A model generated the notes under the pieces. That model ran no database searches and was not told where the DNA came from. It saw nothing but the letters and a program-made list of their open reading frames with translations. 64,000 nucleotides of DNA from Cerasicoccus maritimus. GTDB lineage: Bacteria > Verrucomicrobiota > Verrucomicrobiia > Opitutales > Cerasicoccaceae. Positions 44,107 to 52,067 of this stretch are shown in pieces (the stretch's first letter is position 1; each line of letters opens with the position of its first letter). Location: positions 62,001 through 126,000 of the forward strand of contig JAVDPD010000008.1 in the NCBI GenBank assembly GCA_031296935.1, given 5' to 3'. Made by a program: the position numbers and the translations under genes.

Positions 44107-45423
44107 CTAGCTCACTGCCTTCAACTCACCTGGGATCTCCGCGTGGATCTGGGACTTTAGCTGGGCCAGCAGATTGTAGAGCCCGTAGTATGCGCGATTT
44201 AGGTAGATTGCGTGGCGGCTGCCTCGGGCGGTGTTGAGACGCTTGATATCGGGGTCTTTCTGGGTGCGCTCGCTGAAGTCGTAAATTTCCTTAACATAAC
44301 GTTCGTCTCCAAAATCGAAATCGCCCTGCTGAAAGGGACGCGAGAGCAGCTCGATGGACTCACGATAGAGCCCGCGCAAGAGGACACGCTCCTCGGCGTT
44401 ATCGCTGTCCTGAACAAGCCCTAGATCATAGAGCATTTGTTCGAAATGCGCGTTGTCGAGGACGCGATTCATGTCGAGCAATTGAAAATACTCTCTGTAG
44501 AAATCGTCTTCGAGTTCTTTCACACAGCCAAAATCCAGCACGTAAAGTTGTTCGTCGGGGCAAATCAGGAAGTTGCCAGGATGGGGGTCGGCGTGAAATT
44601 CGCGCAGTTCATGCACTTGAAAATGGTAGAAATCCCACATCGCCTGGCCAATGCGGTTGCGCGTTTCCTGGCTGGGGTTTTGTTCGATAAATTTATCCAG
44701 CGGCAAACCATCTATCCACTCCATAGTGAGTATACGCTTGCTGGAAAAATCCGGGTAGTATTGGGGAAATCTAACTTCGGGCAAATGTGCGGACTTCGCG
44801 GTGAGCTCCTGTGAGCGCTTCAGTTCCAGTTCGTAGTCCGTCTCTTCCAACAGCCTCTCTTCGACCTCCTCGAAATAGTAATCAATCTCCTTGGCCGTTA
44901 GCCCGATCATTTTCATCGCTATAGGTTTCACCAGGCGAAGGTCGGATTTCAGGCTCTGCGAAACGCCGGGGTATTGGATCTTCACCGCAAAAGTCTCGTT
45001 ATCGAGAGTGGCTTTGTGCACTTGCCCAATGGATGCAGCGTTAACGGCTGACTTGGTAAACGTGTCAAATATCTCGTTGGGGCCTTGCCCAAACTCTTGC
45101 TTGAAAGTACGGACCACGAGCGGGTAGGAGAGCGGCGGCGCTGAATATTGTGCCTGCGCAAACTGCTCCTGATACGCGGCAGGCAGGATATTCTGGTCGA
45201 TGCTCAGCATTTGCGCAACTTTGAGCGGTCCGCCTTTGAGCTTGCTGAAGGCCGAGTAGGTTTCCTCTGCATTCTCCTCGTGCAACTTCGCGCGGTCATC
45301 CTGCCCGGTGGCAATTTTCTTTCCATAGTACTTTGCGTAATTGCCGCCGATTTTTGCGCCGGTTTTTACGAGAGATGCGGCACGCGTCAGTTTGTGCTTA
45401 GGGATGGAGCGTTGTTCCTTCAT
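44107..45423 (-). CDS. ABC1/AarF/ADCK-family atypical kinase
   Basis: 438 residues with the UbiB-like kinase fold. The family's KxGQ-type N-terminal helix appears as LKGGPLKVAQMLSID, the A-rich nucleotide-binding motif as AASIGQVHKATLDN, the Lys strand as FAVKIQYPGVSQSL, the catalytic loop as EFHADPHPGNFLIC and the metal motif as YVLDFGCVKEL. No C-terminal membrane helices are visible. Family members support coenzyme Q or lipid homeostasis; the exact role here is unknown. The upstream TetR gene is 130 bp away on the same strand. Confidence 0.9.
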   Translation of the reverse strand: MKEQRSIPKHKLTRAASLVKTGAKIGGNYAKYYGKKIATGQDDRAKLHEENAEETYSAFSKLKGGPLKVAQMLSIDQNILPAAYQEQFAQAQYSAPPLSYPLVVRTFKQEFGQGPNEIFDTFTKSAVNAASIGQVHKATLDNETFAVKIQYPGVSQSLKSDLRLVKPIAMKMIGLTAKEIDYYFEEVEERLLEETDYELELKRSQELTAKSAHLPEVRFPQYYPDFSSKRILTMEWIDGLPLDKFIEQNPSQETRNRIGQAMWDFYHFQVHELREFHADPHPGNFLICPDEQLYVLDFGCVKELEDDFYREYFQLLDMNRVLDNAHFEQMLYDLGLVQDSDNAEERVLLRGLYRESIELLSRPFQQGDFDFGDERYVKEIYDFSERTQKDPDIKRLNTARGSRHAIYLNRAYYGLYNLLAQLKSQIHAEIPGELKAVS

Positions 45424-45552
45424 GCGTGAATCAACGAAAGCGTATCGCGGCGATTTCGCAAGCTGCTCAGAACGAATGCAACTCGTCCTACAATAATAAA
45501 CCTTTCACCATTCCCTGATCAACGACCGGCAGTAGGCATTTGGGCGGGTAGC

Positions 45553-46206
45553 CTAGCTTGCTTTCAAGTTGCCAAGGAGGAAGCGGACCAGATCAAAGGC
45601 ACTGTCTACTACCTGAGCTCCAATCAGATCAAAACCCAGAGTCACGGATTTCTCGATTAAAGCGTCTGTTCGTTGGAATTGCTCGCTCTCATCCTTGAGC
45701 CAGAAATCAACGATAAAGAGGAATTGCGCATAAACCAAACCTGGGTAAGCTTGATTGAGCTTGCCGCGAGAAGGGACTTCCTGCGTGCTTTTTGCTTCGT
45801 CTAAGAGCGGCTTAACGTATCCCAGAAATGCGTCTCGAAATTTTGCGAGACAGCTTGGACAAACCGCGAGCTGCATACCAGGATAGCGGAGGAGCATGAA
45901 GGAACGGTAATCCAGTGCTCCTTCCAGGAAAGTATAGTAGAATGCTGCGAGCTTCTGTTGCGCTGGATACTCCTGGTAGTCGGCATCGGCTTCGAGCGCA
46001 GCGACCGTGTCGCTGACCAGAGATTGCCACACTTCGCCCTCTAACGAATCGAAATTGGCAAAGTGGGCATAGAAATCCTTTTCGGAAACACCCTGGTTCT
46101 TGGCGAAACGACGGATGCTGGCAGGAGGCTCGCCTTCGTCGAGCAGGTGATCGAGATATGCGTCAATCCACGCAGAACGAGATTTAGTGGCAGCTTTTTT
46201 AGGCAT
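45553..46206 (-). CDS. TetR-family transcriptional regulator
   Basis: 217 residues. The N-terminal HTH spans about residues 10-55 (SIRRFAKNQGVSEKDFYAHF recognises the TetR pattern). The rest is helical and ligand-binding. A possible metal or redox site is given by CPSCLAKF at about 118-125, since the CPSC pair is unusual for a TetR protein. Same direction as the AarF-like gene 130 bp downstream, which is the likely co-transcribed partner. It is divergent from the NsrR-like gene, sharing a 268-bp region. Confidence 0.85.
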   Translation of the reverse strand: MPKKAATKSRSAWIDAYLDHLLDEGEPPASIRRFAKNQGVSEKDFYAHFANFDSLEGEVWQSLVSDTVAALEADADYQEYPAQQKLAAFYYTFLEGALDYRSFMLLRYPGMQLAVCPSCLAKFRDAFLGYVKPLLDEAKSTQEVPSRGKLNQAYPGLVYAQFLFIVDFWLKDESEQFQRTDALIEKSVTLGFDLIGAQVVDSAFDLVRFLLGNLKAS

Positions 46207-46474
46207 ACTGCAAATTAGGCCAGTCTGGCAGCGAACTCAAGGCTAGCTATCGCTTTTTGCACGCAAGACACGTAAAGACGCTGCCTCAAGATGGTGTTGA
46301 ATCTGTATACAAAATCTTGTCGCGCGCTTGTATCCCATTCCTTCACTGAGGGCACTTCGATTAAGCTAATGATTAGAGCCCAACGGTCGTTTTAATATTT
46401 GGCTATTAAAAAGCTCATAACTTGCAATTAGGCGCAAAAGCCCACTAATTGAACATCCCTTTGCGATTATATAT

Positions 46475-46912
46475 ATGGAATTGACCGCGTTTACAGACTA
46501 CTCGCTGCGTGTGCTAATGTATTTAGCACGCGAAGAGGGCCTGCAATCCTCTATTGATGAGCTTGCGGAGTACTACGGCGTTTCGCGACATCACATAGCA
46601 AAAATTAGCGGGCGTTTGGCGAAGGCTGGATATTTAAAGAACTCGCGTGGCAAAAATGGGGGAGTATCTTTGGCCTTGCCTCCAGAAGATATAAATCTAG
46701 CCGAGGTTGTGCGCTGTACTGAACCGCATTTTAATCTCGTCGAGTGTTTTTCAAGCGAAGAGAGTAGCTGCCTGTTGAACAATTGCTGCCGCTTAAAGGG
46801 TATTTTGTATGGCGCGCGTGCACAATTTTTTAAGCACTTGCAAAAATATACGCTTGCAGATGCCGTTGCGGGTGGATGGCCCAAAGATGAATTGAGCAGT
46901 CAAACACACTAA
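46475..46912 (+). CDS. nsrR: Rrf2-family Fe-S regulator, NsrR-like
   Basis: 145 residues. N-terminal winged HTH (LTAFTDYSLRVLMYLAREEG; ELAEYYGVSRHHIAKISGR; GYLKNSRGKNGGVSLALPP) agrees with Rrf2 proteins. The Cys cluster is Cys91, Cys99, Cys104/105 (ECFSSEESSCLLNNCC), suitable for a [4Fe-4S] or [2Fe-2S] cluster as in NsrR, where nitric oxide destroys the cluster and relieves repression. The start YSLRVLMYLA region is closer to NsrR than to IscR. It precedes, on the same strand, a set of heme proteins typical of NO metabolism; a small palindrome TTAATA-N6-TATTAA lies at 46392-46409 upstream. Confidence 0.82.
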   Translation: MELTAFTDYSLRVLMYLAREEGLQSSIDELAEYYGVSRHHIAKISGRLAKAGYLKNSRGKNGGVSLALPPEDINLAEVVRCTEPHFNLVECFSSEESSCLLNNCCRLKGILYGARAQFFKHLQKYTLADAVAGGWPKDELSSQTH

Positions 46913-47012
46913 GTCCCCTGCGTTAGCCACCATAGATATAGGAGCATGAAGTCGATTCATGCCCTGTATGCAGGATTTACGCATTAAAAATAGTGATGAA
47001 CGTTGATCGTTT

Positions 47013-47045
47013 CCTTAAAATGGCACCACGAGTGCTATTTTAAGG
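47013..47045. promoter_or_regulatory. Long palindrome upstream of the heme lipoprotein gene
   Basis: CCTTAAAATGGCAC (47013-47026) and GTGCTATTTTAAGG (47032-47045) form 14-bp arms with one mismatch and a 5-base spacer. It lies 39 bases before the ATG at 47085 and 100 bases after the NsrR-like gene. There is no T-run, so an operator for a dimeric regulator (for example the adjacent Rrf2 protein) is more likely than a terminator. The sequence is not identical to the known gammaproteobacterial NsrR site. Confidence 0.55.
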
Positions 47046-47084
47046 ATTAGCCATTTCTTGCGGCTAAACATCATCTGACGTATC

Positions 47085-47687
47085 ATGAAGAAAACGATCA
47101 TCATCACCATTGCGCTCGGCTTGAGCGCAATTACCGGCTGGCTCGCTACCGGCTGCTCCAAAACAGAAATCGTGGAAGTTGCCCCTCCGGGTGTTTCCTT
47201 TGAAAAGCTAACCGACGCACTTCACATGGTGCTCGAAAACGACCGCACGGTTTACACTCAGAAAGTGGTGAATCGACTGGTCAAAGAAGATAAGGTTATT
47301 AAGGCAAGTGAACACTGGAGTGAAGACCAAGCTCTGCCATTGCCGGCGCAAATGTTCCGTATGGGCGCAGAGTTGACAGCCAGCAAGGACGCCTGGTTTA
47401 GCTATTCGCTGCAATCTCTCTGGCCAATCAACAAGTCGAATGCCGCTGGGCAAACGGAAGTCGAAAAGAAGGGCCTTGAGTTTGTGGCTGCTAACGGTGG
47501 GGCTGAGCCATTCTATGGCCAGGAAACCCTGGGCGGTCAGAATTACTTCACCGCAGTGTATGCCGATGTCGCTGTAGCGCCCGTTTGCGTATCTTGCCAC
47601 AATGAGCATAAAGACAGTCCTAAGACTGACTTCAAGCTCGGTGACGTAATGGGTGGCGTTGTGATCCGCATTCCGATGGATTCCTAG
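47085..47687 (+). CDS. DUF3365-type c-heme lipoprotein
   Basis: 200 residues. The lipobox LATGC (Cys24) predicts a lipoprotein. A single CxxCH (Cys168, VCVSCHNEH) near the C-terminus covalently binds heme c. The body fits DUF3365/Tll0287-like single-heme sensor domains, with the region AQMFRMGAELTASKDAWFSY and LEFVAANGGAEPFYG before the heme. Such domains are proposed to sense or bind small ligands such as NO or CO in the periplasm. It begins a same-strand set of heme proteins downstream of the NsrR-like gene and ends 8 bases before the next gene. Confidence 0.82.
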   Translation: MKKTIIITIALGLSAITGWLATGCSKTEIVEVAPPGVSFEKLTDALHMVLENDRTVYTQKVVNRLVKEDKVIKASEHWSEDQALPLPAQMFRMGAELTASKDAWFSYSLQSLWPINKSNAAGQTEVEKKGLEFVAANGGAEPFYGQETLGGQNYFTAVYADVAVAPVCVSCHNEHKDSPKTDFKLGDVMGGVVIRIPMDS

Positions 47688-47695
47688 TTGCCGCA

Positions 47696-48121
47696 ATGAA
47701 CTTTGCGAAGCATAGCCTGCTTCTCACTGGATGTTTGATCCTGGTCGCTCTGTTCTCTTTGAATGGATGCGGCCAGGAGAGGACACCAGTGGTGGAGTCA
47801 CCGGCAACAGTAGAGAAGCCCAAGCCATTCGATCCGATGGCGCTTACCCTTAGTGATCCTAAGCTAATCGAAGGGCGCGAACTATGGGTTCCGCGCTGCG
47901 GGCAATGCCATACATCCGGACTCGGCGGCGCGCCTAAAATCGGTGACAAGGCCGCTTGGGCCTCGCGCATCGCACAAGGCAAAGAGGTGCTTTATGAGCA
48001 CGCGATTAACGGATTTTCCGGCCCGCAAATGCTGATCATGCCAGCCAAGGGCGGCTTCACCGAATTAACTGATGAACAAGTCAAACTGTGCGTGGATTTT
48101 GTGGTCCATGCCAGCCAGTAA
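47696..48121 (+). CDS. Cytochrome c5-like lipoprotein
   Basis: 141 residues. Lipoprotein signal ending in SLNGC (Cys25), a Pro/Glu linker, then one heme domain: CGQCH (Cys68-His72) and a Met ligand in QMLIMPAKGG (about Met115), as in class I/c5 cytochromes. LCVDFVVHAS closes the domain. Periplasmic electron carrier tethered to a membrane. The ATG follows the previous stop after 8 bases and the next gene starts 29 bases further, so it is in an operon. Confidence 0.9.
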   Translation: MNFAKHSLLLTGCLILVALFSLNGCGQERTPVVESPATVEKPKPFDPMALTLSDPKLIEGRELWVPRCGQCHTSGLGGAPKIGDKAAWASRIAQGKEVLYEHAINGFSGPQMLIMPAKGGFTELTDEQVKLCVDFVVHASQ

Positions 48122-48150
48122 CCAAAACAACCTAAGCTGATAAATTACCA

Positions 48151-48528
48151 ATGAGCACTATCTATGATAAACTTGGCGGCGAGCCCGCCATCGATGCCGC
48201 AGTGGATATCTTCTACGTGAAGGTTCTCGCGGATGACCGCATCAAGCACTTCTTCGTAGGTGTGGACATGGACAAGCAACGTGACCACCAAAAGAAATTC
48301 CTTACCTTCGCATTTGGCGGGCCTAGTAACTATTCTGGTCGCAGCATGGGCCCAGCCCACGCTAAGTTGGTTCAGGACATGGGCCTCAACGACACCCACT
48401 TCGACGCAGTGGTGGAAAACCTTGCTGCAACCCTTACTGAACTAGGCGTGCCGGATGAGCTCATCGGCGAAGTCGCTGCGGTCGCTGAGAGCGTTCGCGC
48501 CGACGTTTTAGGTAAGGCAACTGCTTAA
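48151..48528 (+). CDS. glbN: Truncated hemoglobin, group I (trHbN)
   Basis: 125 residues, typical length. YDKLGGEPAIDAAVDIFYVK is the standard N-terminus, with the B10 Tyr (FYVK, Tyr22) that stabilises bound oxygen, FFVGVDMDKQRDHQKKFLTF is the E-helix region with GGPSNYSGR, and the proximal His is in MGPAHAKLVQ (His70). Group I truncated hemoglobins commonly oxidise NO to nitrate (dioxygenase). No signal peptide, so cytoplasmic. Its presence next to an NsrR-like gene supports NO detoxification. Confidence 0.95.
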   Translation: MSTIYDKLGGEPAIDAAVDIFYVKVLADDRIKHFFVGVDMDKQRDHQKKFLTFAFGGPSNYSGRSMGPAHAKLVQDMGLNDTHFDAVVENLAATLTELGVPDELIGEVAAVAESVRADVLGKATA

Positions 48529-48604
48529 ATCGAATCGACATTTTTCCCGCCGCGCCCTTCACCGCCATGAATGGTGGCGGTTGTTAATTGTAGTCAGCAT
48601 TTGG

Positions 48605-48628
48605 CCCGGGGCGTTTATGCGCTCCGGG
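48605..48628. other. Hairpin in front of the fused reductase gene
   Basis: CCCGGGGCG (48605-48613) and CGCTCCGGG (48620-48628) form 9-bp arms with one wobble. No T-run follows. It lies about 95 bases before the start at 48724 and may be a leader or mRNA-processing structure. It makes a separate transcription start for the last two genes possible. Confidence 0.4.
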
Positions 48629-48723
48629 TCATAGATGCCATGTTGCCATATGCATTCCACCCACAACTCTAGCATTTCACTGAACGCGACCGTCTTTGCC
48701 GGTTTTGCGGTTTTTGGGCTGTA

Positions 48724-50694
48724 ATGGATATAAAACCGCCAGCGGAAGACCCCATTGTAATTATTGGCAATGGCATGGCGGGCTGGCGGCTGTGTCAGCA
48801 GTTAGTCGAGCGCGGGGTTAATCAGAAGCGCCGCATTATTATTTTCGGTGAAGAACCCCGCCCGGCGTATGACCGCGTCAACCTGACCAAAGCATTTTAC
48901 CTCGACGACCCAGACGAATTACTCTTGGCCAAGGCGGAATGGTATGAGAGTAACGGCATCGAACGCCGTCCAACGCGACACATCATCTCGATCGATCGCC
49001 AAGCTAAAACCCTGCATGACAATCAAGGCGATTTAACGGCTTACGGGGATTGTATTCTGGCAACCGGCAGTCGGCCGTTCATTCCCAATGCGGAAGGCGT
49101 GAAGTCGCCAAAAGTCTTTGTTTATCGGACATTGCAGGACATTCAAAGCATCAAGGCGGTTGCAAAAAAGGGGCAGAGCTGCCTCGTGATTGGCGGTGGG
49201 CTGCTCGGGCTGGAAGCAGCCGACACGATGCGCCGCATGGGCTTGGAAACGTGCATTGTCCACAGCGCGAACTGCTTGATGAGCCGTCAGCTCACGCCCG
49301 ACAGCTCGAGCTATTTGCTGCGCGAAGTAGCTCAGCGTGGCATCAGCGTGCGACTGATCACTCGAACTAAGGAGATTCAGCCAACCGAAGGCAGGCTCCG
49401 CGTCAGCTTTGACCAAGGTGAGCCTATGGACGTGGACCTCGTGGTGCTGGCGGCAGGCATACGCCCACGCGATGAGCTCGCGGTGCAGGCGGGTTTGGCA
49501 GTCGGCGTGCGCGGTGGGGGCGTTATAATTGACGATGCGCTGGCGACGGCGGATCCCAACATTTTTGCGATTGGCGAGTGCGTATCGCATCATGGCGTTA
49601 TTTACGGTATCGTAGCACCTGCCTATCAACAAGCTGATGTTTTGGCGGCCAGGCTTGCGGGTAAAAAAGAATTTTACCGCGGCAGTGACCATTCTTGCCG
49701 ACTCAAACTGCTAGGTATCGAAGTCAGCGTGTTTGGCGACTTCATGGGAGAAGGTACGACGCATGTTTATCGTAGTGAAAACTGTTACCGCGCCCTCGTC
49801 ACCCGCTTGGGGCACATCGTCGGCGCGACGATTGTTGGCCCTTGGGACAAGGCGATGCTGGTCGAACGTGCGGTTCGCGAAAAGCGCTCTATTTCCCAGC
49901 GAGTCGCTGAGGCCTTTGTTCGCGACGGTGAAATTTTCAACGATCCAGCGGAAAGCTCGGTGCTCAATTGGCCGGATAGCGCGCTGATCTGCCACTGCAC
50001 GAACACCAACTGCGGCTCACTACGCAAGGCAGTGGCGGGTGGCTGCTCAACGGTCAAGGCCTTGGGGGCGGAAACCGGGGCAGGGCGGGTCTGCGGCTCT
50101 TGTCTGCCACAGCTCGCGGAGTTTGTAGGGGAAGACGCGCAGGCATTGGCTGCGGCTGGCGCGCCACGCGGCAAGTGGCTGCTGATCATTTCGGCGGTTC
50201 TTGGCTTGGTGTTGGCATTGACGATTTTTTGTGCACCAGGGCTCCCCGCAGCACAGAGCGTGCAGGGCAGCTACTATCAATTGACACAGATTTGGACCGA
50301 CTCGCTGACGAAGCAAATCACCGGCTACAGCTTGGCGGGCGTCTCGGCCATTGCGCTGCTGCTCTCGGCGCGCAAGCGGATTAAGTTTCTGTCCTTTGGG
50401 AACTACGGTTTCTGGCGTGCTGCGCATTCCTGGCTGGGAGTGACCACCATCGCCATCCTCTTTTTCCATACCGGAATGCACCTGGGAGAGAACCTGAATT
50501 TGTGGCTGATGATTTGTTTCCTCGGGTTGAATCTGGCAGGCGCACTGGCAGCAATTGCGGTGGCTGCCGAGAAGCGCATCGACGGCTACCTTGGCATGCG
50601 CATGCGACGATGGGCTCTCAAATCACACCTTTTGTTTTTTGCACCATACCCGATCCTGCTCGGGTTTCACATCGCTAAGGTTTACATCTATTGA
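48724..50694 (+). CDS. Fused NirB-like FAD/[2Fe-2S] reductase and bis-heme-b membrane domain
   Basis: 656 residues in three parts. Residues 8-400: pyridine nucleotide-disulfide oxidoreductase fold like the NirB N-terminus, with FAD motif IVIIGNGMAGWRLCQQLVER and NAD motif VIGGGLLGLEAADTMRRMG. Residues 420-462: BFD-like [2Fe-2S] domain, Cys423/Cys425 and Cys457/Cys460 (CHC and CGSC, about 31 apart). Residues 484-656: four or more membrane helices with two HX13H pairs, His568/His582 and His635/His649, the spacing that holds two heme b in ferric-reductase/NOX and cytochrome-b-type proteins. It has neither the siroheme domain nor the second FAD-binding part of NOX. So NAD(P)H electrons could pass FAD, [2Fe-2S] and two hemes to the periplasm. 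The stop overlaps the start of the multiheme cytochrome. Confidence 0.85.
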   Translation: MDIKPPAEDPIVIIGNGMAGWRLCQQLVERGVNQKRRIIIFGEEPRPAYDRVNLTKAFYLDDPDELLLAKAEWYESNGIERRPTRHIISIDRQAKTLHDNQGDLTAYGDCILATGSRPFIPNAEGVKSPKVFVYRTLQDIQSIKAVAKKGQSCLVIGGGLLGLEAADTMRRMGLETCIVHSANCLMSRQLTPDSSSYLLREVAQRGISVRLITRTKEIQPTEGRLRVSFDQGEPMDVDLVVLAAGIRPRDELAVQAGLAVGVRGGGVIIDDALATADPNIFAIGECVSHHGVIYGIVAPAYQQADVLAARLAGKKEFYRGSDHSCRLKLLGIEVSVFGDFMGEGTTHVYRSENCYRALVTRLGHIVGATIVGPWDKAMLVERAVREKRSISQRVAEAFVRDGEIFNDPAESSVLNWPDSALICHCTNTNCGSLRKAVAGGCSTVKALGAETGAGRVCGSCLPQLAEFVGEDAQALAAAGAPRGKWLLIISAVLGLVLALTIFCAPGLPAAQSVQGSYYQLTQIWTDSLTKQITGYSLAGVSAIALLLSARKRIKFLSFGNYGFWRAAHSWLGVTTIAILFFHTGMHLGENLNLWLMICFLGLNLAGALAAIAVAAEKRIDGYLGMRMRRWALKSHLLFFAPYPILLGFHIAKVYIY

Positions 50695-52040
50695 TGCTCA
50701 ACTTCCTCAAAGGTAATTGGTATTGGATGCTCGGAGTCACCGCGCTGGCGGGCTATCTGGGCTTTGCGTTGCAAGGGGGCGCTGAGCAGGTCCTGATGCC
50801 GGGCATAACCACGCATGGGCATTATCAAATTGAACTCGATTGCGCAGCCTGCCACACGCCCAATATGGGCGTAAAACAGGAGTCTTGTAACGAATGTCAT
50901 GCCGAGGAACTGGAGCGCGTGGATGACTCGCATCCGGTCATTAAATTCAAAGACCCGCGCAACGCCGAGCGTTTAGCGCACCTGGACGCCCGCTACTGCA
51001 TTACCTGTCACCGTGAACATCAGCCAGAGCTCACGACACCAATGGGCCTCACGTTGCCAGCTGACTACTGCTACCACTGCCACCAGAATATCGCTGAGGA
51101 ACGGCCGACCCACGTTGGTTTGGATTTTGACTCATGCGCCACTTCCGGCTGCCATAATTTTCATGATAACACTGGCCTTTATGAGCGTTTTCTGGTCGAG
51201 CACCTAGACGAGCCCGACTTCAAGCCCGATGCCTATCTGCGTGTGCGTGACTACTACCTGACGCACTTTGGGGAACGCGGTGAAGCCCTGGAGCAAGCCC
51301 GCGCGGAATATCCTCATGAGTTAAAAGTTAGCCAGGATATTCTACATGACTGGTCGGCAACTTCGCATGCCGCCGCCGGGGTGAATTGCCGCGCTTGCCA
51401 TGACATGCCCGACGCTGAGACCGGGGTAATGGTGTGGGTCGACAAGCCCAATTATGAGTCCTGCCAGAAGTGCCACGATTACGAGGTAAAGGGCTTTCTG
51501 GAGGGCAAGCACGGCATGCGATTGGCGCACGGAATGAGCCCGATGACGCCCGGCATGGCGCGTCTGCCGATGAAGCCTGAGTCTGCGCATTTCGAACTCT
51601 CATGCATGTCTTGCCACAGCAGCCATGAGTTCAACACCACCTTCGCAGCGGTGGACGCCTGTCTGCAATGCCACGACGACCAGCACTCAACCGCCTACAA
51701 GAATTCACCACACTTCCAGCTGTTCACGCAAGCCGAGGATGGCCTGCGCACACCTGATGAAGCCGTTTCCTGCGCCACTTGTCACTTGCCGCGCGTTGAG
51801 GTGTCGAAGTTTGGTGAAACGCTGGTCCGCGTGGACCATAATCAGAATAACAGCCTGCGGCCGAACGATAAAATGATCCGCGCGGCCTGCATCAATTGCC
51901 ACGGGCTTCAATTCTCACTCGACGCCTTGGCCGATCCTCAGCTGATCCGCAATAACTTCAACGGACAGCCTAAGGTTCACGTCGAAAGCCTCGACATGGC
52001 GCGCGAAGAGCAAGAACGGACTGAAGCCAGCCGCCGCTAA
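50694..52040 (+). CDS. Membrane-anchored undecaheme cytochrome c
   Basis: 448 residues. One N-terminal membrane anchor (WYWMLGVTALAGYLGFAL) places the rest in the periplasm. Heme sites: ten CxxCH (Cys50, 65, 102, 126, 212, 257, 304, 323, 350 and 389) and one CX4CH at Cys148 (CATSGCH). CX4CH occurs in cytochrome c3 and related multiheme proteins. Eleven heme sites in about 450 residues is dense. Some paired motifs (CAACH, CITCH, CQKCH) resemble cytochrome c3/NapC-NrfH relatives; no CxxCK active-site heme is seen, so it is not NrfA-like. The start ATG overlaps the preceding stop (TGATG), implying a physical partnership with the membrane reductase. Confidence 0.9.
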   Translation: MLNFLKGNWYWMLGVTALAGYLGFALQGGAEQVLMPGITTHGHYQIELDCAACHTPNMGVKQESCNECHAEELERVDDSHPVIKFKDPRNAERLAHLDARYCITCHREHQPELTTPMGLTLPADYCYHCHQNIAEERPTHVGLDFDSCATSGCHNFHDNTGLYERFLVEHLDEPDFKPDAYLRVRDYYLTHFGERGEALEQARAEYPHELKVSQDILHDWSATSHAAAGVNCRACHDMPDAETGVMVWVDKPNYESCQKCHDYEVKGFLEGKHGMRLAHGMSPMTPGMARLPMKPESAHFELSCMSCHSSHEFNTTFAAVDACLQCHDDQHSTAYKNSPHFQLFTQAEDGLRTPDEAVSCATCHLPRVEVSKFGETLVRVDHNQNNSLRPNDKMIRAACINCHGLQFSLDALADPQLIRNNFNGQPKVHVESLDMAREEQERTEASRR

Positions 52041-52067
52041 ACCTAATTTTCTAGGCGAGAATGGCGT

